A stretch of 64,000 bases of DNA from Tilletiaria anomala UBC 951 (lineage: Eukaryota > Basidiomycota > Exobasidiomycetes > Georgefischeriales > Tilletiariaceae). Shown piece after piece: positions 56,045 to 64,000 of the stretch. Every line of letters begins with the position of its first letter. Position 1 is the stretch's first letter. The stretch lies in contig NW_013546982.1 of NCBI RefSeq assembly GCF_000711695.1, forward strand, positions 1 to 64,000. The letters are read 5' to 3'. The translations under genes and the position numbers were made by a program. The notes below the pieces were generated by a model. The model saw only the letters and a list, made by a program, of their open reading frames with translations, did not search any database and had not been told where the DNA came from.

Positions 56045-58085
56045 ATGGCAGCGAACGGCGCGTCAGCCGATCCGACTGCGATCCTCGATCGTCCCGCTGT
56101 CGCACACGATGCTCTGCCATCCTTATCCGGACCCCTCGTCAGTCCGATGGGCGCTAGGCTGTACAAGGCCCAATTCGCTCCTCTGTACGATTTCCGGCTG
56201 CGCATGCTGCGAAAGAAAGTCCGCGCATTCGCCCAGGCACGGTGGGAAAGCCAGGGCACGACGACGGCTAGCCATCAAGCCGGCACAAATCGTAGCGCGG
56301 ACGTCAAGGGGAAAGCGAAAGCAAGTCAAGAAAGCATGGAGGTCGATAAAGATGAAGATGGAGACTCGCAAGGGCCGAGCTCCTCGCTGAGAGAGCAGGC
56401 ACATGCAAAATTCGTTTCGCGCGTGTTGGACGTGCAGCAGGGGGATGTGTGCTACATCATCGGGACGGTCTACTGCAGCATGCTGCTCAAGCCAGACGTG
56501 CTGGAGGATCTGACCCGAGATGTTCGTTGACCGCGCGCTTGATCGCTGTCTCTTGGTTTTTTACAATGCTAAATGTCTTCACTGTGCCCTCTTTTCCTCA
56601 CACAGCAATGGCTACCACCGCAGCCGGTTCGAACGAAATACTTTGACGCGGACAAGGACGAGATATTTCTAGAAGACGAATCCGGCCGTGTGCGATTGAC
56701 AGGCCAGGCGCTCCTTCCATACTCGCGGGGTGGTGCCAATCTGCGCAACCAGATTGTCACCGGCGTCGTCATCGGTGTGCTTGGCACAGAGACCAAGAAC
56801 GGCGATTTTGAAACCGCGGACATAGTTTTTCCAGATGGCAGCAGTGCTTTGAACGCGCCGTCGGAGGAAGAGCAGAACACCGAGATGCTCGCGGACATCC
56901 ATGTGTCGGATGACCAGTGGATCGCACTTGTTAGCGGCTTGGAGGTCGGAGCGGATGAACAAGTCGCTGGAGAGCCAGACGCAGATGCAAATGGCGAAGG
57001 CACGTCGCTGCGACCTGATTCGGAGCTCAGGCTACTCATGCTCTCCGAGTGGCTCTCGGGGCAACTGGGCGAGGATGAAGATCGCAAGGAGAGCAGGAAC
57101 ATCGTCAGCTTAATTTTGGCTGGCAATTCGCTTGCTGAGCCAGTTCGATCGGATGACGAGAAGCGCGGCACTGTGAGTATCATGGCTTCCCTGTCGTTAT
57201 GAACATCCGTTCCCACAAGTTGAAACTGATTCAAAAAATGACAGCGCAAAGCACTCGCAGCCTCGAAACCGCTGACAGAAGCACCAACACCACCCAAGAT
57301 CTTCGACACATACCTGTCAGACATGGCCGCTACGATGCGCGTGCATCTCCTGCCAGGCGAAAAGGATCCAGCGCCAGTTGTCCTGCCGCAGCAGCCGATC
57401 CACCATGCCCTGCTGCCTAAGAGTGCGAGATGGAGTCTGCTGAAGCGCGAGACGAACCCGGCATGGTTTGGCCTGGGTGGAAAGAAGTGAGTGGAGAAGT
57501 GCGACTGCGTGCTTGGATCCGATGAGGTTAATGCATTCCTTGTGGCAACTCAGACTCCTAGGCACATCCGGCCAGAACATCGACGACATCTTCAAGTACA
57601 TGGAAGAAGGGCAGGACTCGCGGCTCAGGATGGCGTTCCAGACACTTCGATGGGGCCATGTCGCACCCACCGCCCCAGACACACTTTGTGAGTGATTGCA
57701 CAGAAAACTCGTGGTGAAGTTCTGCAGGCTGATTTCTACTGTTCTCACATTCTACCGTCGTCACTGCTGCTGTTTCTCAGGGTGTATCCCTTTTACTGAC
57801 CGCGACCCTTTTTTGCTGTTGGAACGTCCGGATATCTACTTTATCGGAAACCAGCCTCGTTTCGCCACCGGCCTTTACGCACGTGAGTTCTGCGGATTGC
57901 CTGTACGTGCAGCTCTGACTGCTCGCTGACTATACCCCCATCGTTTCGCAGCGGCAATGGAAAAGAGTGAGGCGCGACCGACGCGCGTCGTGCTCCTTCC
58001 TCGGTTCTGCGAGACGGGCGAGGTGGCGCTAGTCAACCTGCGTACGCTTGAATGCAAAGTCGAAAAGATCGAGGTCGACCTCTGA
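56045..58085 (+). CDS. POL31: DNA polymerase delta small (B) subunit, POL31/Cdc1/POLD2
   Basis: Six exons: 56045-56521, 56606-57172, 57245-57486, 57554-57687, 57781-57882, 57952-58085, giving 551 aa. It is the structural B subunit joining the catalytic subunit to Pol32. Family text: YKAQFAPLYDFRLRMLRKKV, CYIIGTVYCSMLLKPDVLED, an OB-fold segment (KDEIFLEDESGRVRLTGQAL, GVVIGVLGTETKNGDFETAD), phosphodiesterase-like parts (WIALVSGLEVGAD), then [84 protein letters not shown] and VVLLPRFCETGEVALVNL. The metal-binding residues of archaeal homologues are not expected in this inactive B subunit. Every one of the five junctions keeps phase. An unstructured Lys/Ser/Asp-rich insert lies near residues 75-120. 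Confidence 0.95.
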
Positions 58086-58352
58086 TTGATGAGGACGGCG
58101 CGTAACTCTAGAATCGACGATGCCAAGGCGTTTCTACTCTCGCTCAAATGTACACATTACACGCTTTGTGTAATGGCAATACGATTGCGATGATGATAAT
58201 GGTATCGAATATGAAGAGCAAGTTACAGTACATTTAAGTTATGATCAACATTATCCAAGCAGAATGAGGAAGGCAGAAGCGACTTGATGTAGACAAAAAA
58301 TTACACAGCGGGCAGGCGACAAGATGTTGGTTATGGGGAAGGCAAAAACTCT

Positions 58353-61210
58353 TCACAGCCATCGCCCTCGCAGACCCTCGAGCCAGCGGCCATAGAGTAG
58401 GTCTGCAATGGGTGACCGATACGCCGACGCAGCCTCGTTAGAGTTTTCGGATGGGCTCTCACTGACGTTTGCGAGCGAAGGCCGGCCATTGCCAAGCCTG
58501 TTGCGGAAGGTGGTGGAGAGGTTGTCTCTCGCTGCTTCATTACTGTTGTGAAAAGGGGTCCACGGGGAAGAACGCGTGAGTACCACTCCTCAAGGACACC
58601 TTCCCTCACTCGCTGAATTGTCAAGCATGGCGCAAGCACTCACTCGTTCATGCTGAGCAACAAATCGACGATCGTCTGGTACGCCAATTTCGGGTTGATG
58701 TCGCTGAGGTCCTCAAACCCGCGCGTAATCATATCGAGTGCCTCGATCTCGCGCGCGTCCATCTCGTCCCTGCGCGCCCGCTCCATGACAGGTAAGACGA
58801 CCTCCTGGACGAGCGCACGGCCCGCTTGCGCCTCGTCCGCCGCACCGATAATGTGCCCGCTGCCGCTGCTGCCTCTGCTGCCTTTGCGTAGATGCCCACG
58901 CACATGCGGCGGAGGCGGCGTGTCCTGCAAGTTGCCGTTCGACGGCGTCCGTCGGATGCCGCCGATGAATTCGGCGCTGATGCGCGCGCTGCCGCCTGCG
59001 TCAAGCCGCTTGACGGGGCGGATCGTATCGTGCCCACTCGCAACGTCCCCTTGGCGCAGGATGGTGCCGTTGATGTCGTTGCGCTCGTTCCAGCTGCTGC
59101 GGCGCGTAGTGTTGAATGGTGAGGCGCTGCGCAGCGCTGCTGCTGTAGAGGACGACGAGGCGCCGGCGGTGACATCGGCGCTGCTTCGATTTTTCAACGC
59201 TGCCGCGCCTGAATCGACATCTAGTGGCGGCGCGAGTTTTCCGCCAACCCAATGCTGCTGTTGGTTAGTCGCATCGCCGGACGCAGCCGGCAGCCCTCCG
59301 CCTCTGCGTTGGCGGAACGTATCTCGGAGTGCATCGATGTGCGGGCTGTCGACATGCGCCGCGGGCTCCTTGTCTGCTGCTGCTTCCAATACAGAGACAG
59401 ATGCGGACGCGACAGATGTGGCGGCTGTGTCGATGCTGTCGCGACTGCTGGACGCACGCAGGCGCTCCGAGTCGCGCAGGTTGACGGCTGCGAGTGAGCC
59501 CTTGCCCGTGCTGCGGCGCTTAGGGGTCGCGGGTGACTCAGGGCGCACATTGTCCGCCGCCGCCGAGGACGACGCAGCGGAGGACGACGAGACGGAGGAC
59601 GACGACGAGGAAGGCTCCATCGACGACACGGACGGGGACGCGGCGACGGCATTGGCCAACGACTTGGCCGGGTGGTCCGGCCCACGCACGGTGCCGTAGC
59701 CGGCATCGGTCTCCTTGTGCCCGCTGCCGTTGTTGACCTGGGTGGCGTGGATGGATGCTTTCCAGTCTGCGAGCTCGCGCTCAGCTTGTGCCTCCTCGTC
59801 CGCGTCATCCTGCACATCGTGCTGCTTGTGGTATAGAAGCGATGAGCGGTTGCTGCGCATGGTATCAAACTGCCAGGCTGAAGTGACGGTGCCGTTGAGC
59901 GTGCTGGCGCCGTCGCTCTGGCTCATGTCGTGCTGCTGCATGCGGTCGCGCGCGATCTGGCCGCCGCGGTTGGCACGGCGGGCCTTCCAGTCCTGGTGGC
60001 GCTCGATGAGCTCCATGAGCGATGACGTCTTCTTGGCACCCTTGATGAAACGGTGGCTGAGCAGCTCCTTGGTCGTCGGGCGGTGCTTGGGGTCCTTGAT
60101 CAGGCACAGGTCGACAAAGTCCTTAAAGTGCGCGCTGAAGCTGCCTTCGAGCGTCGGTGACTTCGCCTTGGGGATGAGGAAGAGCACGCGCATCGGGTGG
60201 TACTCGGACAGTGGCGGCTCGCCCTTGGCCATCTCGATGGCGGTGATGCCTAGGGACCACAAGTCGGCCTTGCAGTCGTAGCCGGCCTGGCGGATGACCT
60301 CGGGGGCCATCCAGAAGGGCGTGCCGACAAACGTGTTGCGTCGCGACTTGTTGCTGCTAAGTTGCGCCGCGACACCGAAGTCGGCGAGCTTGACGCGGCC
60401 CGACGCGGAGAGGAGGACGTTGGCGGCCTTGATGTCACGGTGGATCTTGCCCTCGTTGTGCAGGTACTCGAGGCCGAGCAGAAGCTCGCGGCATATGATC
60501 GCGATGTGGCTCTCGTGGAACGGCCCGGCCTTGAGCAGGTCGAGGCAACTACCTCCGGCGAGGTACTCCATGATGATCCAGAGCTTGTAGCCCTTGACGA
60601 AGCTGCCGTAGTACTTGGTGACGTACTCGCTGTCGCACTGCGCAAGGTGCGCGATCTCCATCTGAATCTCGCTAATGTCATCGTCGCTGTCCTCGAGGTC
60701 GATCTGCTTGATGGCAACAATCTGTTTGGTCTCCTTGTGCATGCCGCGGTATACGGTGCCGAAGGAGCCCGTGCCGAGCTTCTCGAGTAGCTCGTACTGG
60801 TCGGACAGGCTGGCGCCGGACGCGATCGCCGCGGCGGTCGTGGTGCCTGGGGCGCCGCGCGCCGAGGAACCGGACGAGGTGGTCCACAAGTCACTCTCAC
60901 GGGAGCTGGCCGTTACACCCGAGGAGGAGCGGGATCCGGACGCGGCGCTCGAGCTGACCTGCGAAAAGGAGGGGGACGCTGGCGCCGACGAAGGCCCGGC
61001 GCTGCACGGCGAGCGGCCATCGGGTGCGCAGGAGCTCTTTGCCGGTTGCTGTAGCGGGGGCAGGTCCTTGTTGCTGCGTCGAGGGGATAGCAAAGGCGAG
61101 CGCGAGCGAGTGGGGAGCAGATTCGGCTGCTCAGGGACACGCGAGGAGGGGGCCACGTCAGTGCGCTGCTGCTGATAATCGAGGTCAAGGCGCGTCTGGC
61201 ACCGTGGCAT
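58353..61210 (-). CDS. Germinal-centre-type STE20 serine/threonine kinase (MST3/Nak1/Kic1/Don3-like)
   Basis: Exons 61210-58644 and 58542-58353 give 918 aa. The kinase domain (about residues 137-400) is complete: LGTGSFGTVYRGMHKETKQI (P-loop), VAIKQIDLEDSDDDISEIQME (catalytic Lys and helix-C Glu), KIHRDIKAANVLLSASGRVK, LADFGVAAQL, RNTFVGTPFWMAPEVIRQAG, KADLWSLGITAIEMAKGEPP, KDPKHRPTTKELLSHRFIKG. N-terminal placement before a long tail marks the GCK group III, which in fungi acts in RAM/MOR polarity or cell separation pathways. The tail is Ser/Ala/Arg-rich and disordered. Near its end comes DAREIEALDMITRGFEDLSD, then INPKLAYQTIVDLLLSM, and finally IADLLYGRWLEGLRGRWL, supplied by the small last exon (101-nt intron). 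The frame stays open upstream to about 61711; 61210 is the nearest ATG with a sensible length. Confidence 0.93.
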
Positions 61211-62152
61211 GGACTCACCATGGTGGGCAGCGTGAGAGAGGCGGATGTCGACCGATTTGGGTGTCTCTGTCTGCACGTTTAAGGAAAGAAAGAAAGGAAA
61301 GGGGGTTGGGCGTATAGATGGACGAGTTGTAGATCGCAGGGCTGCAGGAGTAGGAGTAGGTGAAGATGCCAGATGCCTCGCTTCACCTCGCCTCACACTT
61401 CTTATTTTCGTTGTCCCCCCTGGCGGCGAGTGGCTCTGCGCGAATGGCAAGCGGGCTGTGTGTATGGGGCGGCGGAGGATGGATGGCGGTACCTCCCGTC
61501 CAGCTGGATCCTGCGGGGAGCGGTAAGCAGGATGGAGTTGATAGATGGAGATAATGGATGGATGGGGGGGGGGAAGTTGTGCTCTGCTCAGGGGTGTGTC
61601 CGATGTGTGCTGAACTTCTACATGGGATCCTTCGTATACGCCACGCGCATCTCCCCATCTCAAACCCTCTCCCTCGGTAATAGCGGCAATTCTCCTTCCG
61701 TTGCCTCTCACTCATCATGACTTACCTGCATTCGTATTTGGATCACAACTCGACAGACGGCCTCGCATGTGCACGGGGTGCCGGCAGCAATACACCCCTC
61801 GCTCTCTGCTGCAGGCAGGCGGCACCTGCTGCCAAGAGGGAGAGCAAAGTATAGATACTACATACAATAGTCGCGGATAAATGGCGATTATATAATGGGG
61901 GACGGGGAGAGACACCAGTGGGAGTCCCTGCGGCGCCTATCACAACCATCACGAGCTGGATAGGTGTTGTTCTCCCCCCGTACATTAACACACGTGTAAA
62001 AATCACAATGCATGCTTGCTTGGTGCGCTCGGCAGCCGTCAAGCCTGCCGTCCTCTTGTGATGAAGGCAGAAGCGACAATCCAAGCCCCCTTCCCCCCTG
62101 AACTGTAGCGTGTGATCTGCCCCTCCACGCCGTCCGAAGCCACACCCTCATC
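61211..62152. other. Divergent region between kinase and CENP-I, with G10 run
   Basis: 940 bp between two start codons. A run of ten G residues (61564-61573) follows GGAT repeats. The minus-strand frame continues upstream of the kinase ATG without an initiator, so part of this may be 5' UTR. Confidence 0.6.
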
Positions 62153-64000
62153 ATGACCTCCGGGCCGCTGTTCCGCTCCCCATCGCCACCCTCCACACGT
62201 GCCGGCGCAGGTGTAGGACGCCGCGAAGATGGCAGCAGCAGCAGCAGCGAGCCGCCAAGGCTGTACGGCCTCACGCCCTCGCGCGCAAACGCGCTCATCA
62301 ACGCGCGTATACGCCACATCGGCGCCGAGCTCGCCGACCCTGTCGGTGCGTTCGCACCCGCCAGCAGCTTGAATCGCTCCCTCGCCGCCGCCGCGGCAGC
62401 AGCAGGACGAGAAGGAGGCAACGGCGGCGACAGGGTCAAGGCGCTGGCGAACGAGCGCTTGCAGGAGCTCAAGGAGCTTAGTCACATCTACGGCCTCAAC
62501 GAGCGGCAGGCGCACGCGTGTGTGCGCATGGCGCTCGGCCTCAGCATCAAAGCCGCGCTCGCTGCGCCAGCCGATGCCGGCGACGACGACGATAGTGCTC
62601 GCAAAGGGAAAGCGCGAGGGATGCGGGCGGACACGCTCGCGCGCACGCCCGCCGTGCCGTCCATCGCGCTCGGCTCGAGCCTCCTCAAGCTCATCGTCCC
62701 GCGCCCCGGCTCCGAGTACGGCAAGGAGCTCGTGCTTGACATCCTCGGCGCGCTCGGCCCCGCGCCGGGCGCGCTCGAGGACCCGAGGGCCAACGGCCAG
62801 AAGGCTGGTGGTAGCTCGGGCTTGCCGGCGCAGGATGCACAGGAGGAGGGCGAAGAGGAAGAAGAAGCAGAGGAGGAGCCGGATGGGGATATGGATGCAA
62901 GCAGGCATCGGGATATGAAGAAAAAAGCCGGCAAGCCGTTGCGCAGGCATGTACACCTTCGCGTGCAGGTAAGTGCGCGCCATCCATTAGGTCTGCCCAC
63001 GCAGTACTGACTAAGGCGGTGAATCCTAGGCGCTGGCGCTCAAGCTGCTCATCCTCCTGCTCGACATACCCGCCATCTCCATCGAGCACGCCGCATCCGA
63101 GCACGCCGCGGTGTCCTCGCTGGGGAGCCAAGCGGCTGACCCACTCGATGCGGCACGCAAAGCGCACTGCGAGCTACCCTCATCGTTCCTCAGCGTCGCA
63201 GCAAAAAGGATGCTTGATCGGTCTTACGGCGTTCTGTTCCACTTTCTCGAGTACCAGACACTGCGGTATGTATCGCGTCAAATCCTGTCCCACCCGTGCT
63301 GGGTGGCGTCCGGCCGCTGAGGAACCTGTTCTTTGACTGCCGCGCAGACCGCATCTGTGCTACCTGCTCTGCAAAATCGCGCGGCGCAAGCACGTCAAGA
63401 ACTACCGCGTCGCCGGCCTGTGAGCTTTCGCACCCCCCCTCTCATGTCCTATCCTGTTGCAGTAGAACCCTTTCGTTGACGTTCGTGCACCCCGTCACAT
63501 GTGCACGTATGCACCACATAGTCTGGCTTTGCGTAGCATATTCCCCGATGAGCCAGCCATCTCCTCCCTCCTCGCCGTCTTTGGCAACTTCTACCCGGAT
63601 TTGCTCTTCCCCGACCTCGTCGGTGCCGCCCGAGGTAGCGGAAGCGGCGGCGGCACACTAGGAGCAGGCATGAACCTCGGCCTGCTCTCCGGTGGCGGCG
63701 TCCCCCCGCCGGGACTCAGATATCCGGACCTTGCGTGGCTCGTACACGTTGTCGAGCTACATCGCCATCCGCTTGGGCTACCACAGCCGCAGCCTTCGTT
63801 TCCGGAGCAAGCAGGGCATGATGCTCAAGCTGCTGGCGAGAGCGAGCGCCTTGCGAAGCGCCGCAAGCTCACTGCTGCCAAGGCCGGCCTGCTTGGCGCT
63901 GCTGATTCGCTCGTTGGCTCGGCGCCCGGCAACGCCAGCGGCAGCGGCAGCTATACGATCCCAAGCGGTGCCGTGATCTCCGTCGATGCGTCATCGCTGA
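62153..64000 (+). CDS. Centromere protein I (CENP-I/Mis6/Ctf3), 5' part; runs off the window
   Basis: Exons so far: 62153-62968, 63030-63265, 63348-63419 and 63537 to beyond 64000, about 533 residues. CENP-I is an inner kinetochore (CCAN) HEAT-repeat protein that helps load CENP-A. Family landmarks: IYGLNERQAHACVRMALGLS, SSLLKLIVPRPGSEYGKELV (the 'K.L.PRP' element), ALALKLLILLLDI, SYGVLFHFLEYQTLRPHLCY, LLCKIARRKHVKNYRVAGL, EPAISSLLAVFGNFYPDLLF and PDLAWLVHVVELHRHP. An acidic stretch and a poly-Ala run sit in the first 300 residues. All three introns (61, 82 and 117 nt) have good splice sites; each keeps phase. The final exon is still open at the window edge and turns Ser/Gly-rich. Confidence 0.85.

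Noticed and set aside
58650-59699. 349-codon plus-strand frame opposite the STE20 kinase tail
   Set aside because: Complement of the kinase exon; the kinase frame carries conserved C-terminal text and this one does not.

Overview
The window reads as nuclear DNA of a fungus, most likely a basidiomycete (perhaps Ustilaginomycotina; the lineage is inference). Genes are dense on both strands and moderately GC-rich. They are split by short introns (about 55-117 nt, mostly 60-85), usually GTGAGT/GTAAGT...AG, with two GC-AG introns. The protein set is typically fungal (Vps74, Sct1-type GPAT, class II cAMP phosphodiesterase, Ap4A phosphorylase, Ctf4, Chl1, Mis6/CENP-I). I found no rRNA, tRNA, CRISPR array or intact mobile element. 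All exon models were spliced by hand from reading frame, splice signals and family resemblance; none is backed by transcripts.

Layout. 1-8.1 kb: NADPH:quinone reductase (+), a multi-pass DUF1624/HGSNAT-like membrane protein (-), a kelch protein (+) and a small membrane protein (-). 8.5-15.8 kb: SRP40/NOLC1-like protein (+), VPS74/GOLPH3 (-), Ap4A phosphorylase (+), a small membrane protein (-), then nearly 2 kb without a convincing gene. 15.8-26.9 kb: paraoxonase-like arylesterase (+), RCL1 (+), NHX-type Na+/H+ exchanger (-), CTF4 (+). 27-29.6 kb: a decayed acyl-CoA ligase/4CL-type pseudogene. 30-42.4 kb: ATP synthase subunit j (-), a SIKE/FGFR1OP2-like coiled-coil protein (+), PrxQ-type peroxiredoxin (-), CHL1/DDX11 helicase (+), glycerol-3-phosphate acyltransferase (-). 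42.4-45.5 kb: gene-poor, with an AT microsatellite and a possible retroelement protease scrap. 45.5-64 kb: class II cyclic nucleotide phosphodiesterase (+), eIF3a (-), SF3B2/CUS1 (+), DNA polymerase delta small subunit (+), a germinal-centre-type STE20 kinase (-), and the 5' part of CENP-I/Mis6 (+), which runs off the end.

There is no operon-like logic; most neighbours are convergent or divergent pairs with 100-900 bp between them. The most interesting thematic signal is that CTF4, CHL1, POL31 and CENP-I (yeast CTF3) lie within 41 kb. All act in replication-coupled cohesion or chromosome transmission, and Ctf4 and Chl1 are known partners. At the sequence level the most unusual signals are two GC-AG introns of identical length in adjacent convergent genes, a pair of compensating frame slips in C4 runs of the DUF1624-like gene, four stop-free introns of 3n length, and very small terminal exons. 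I did not find a clear previously undescribed system.
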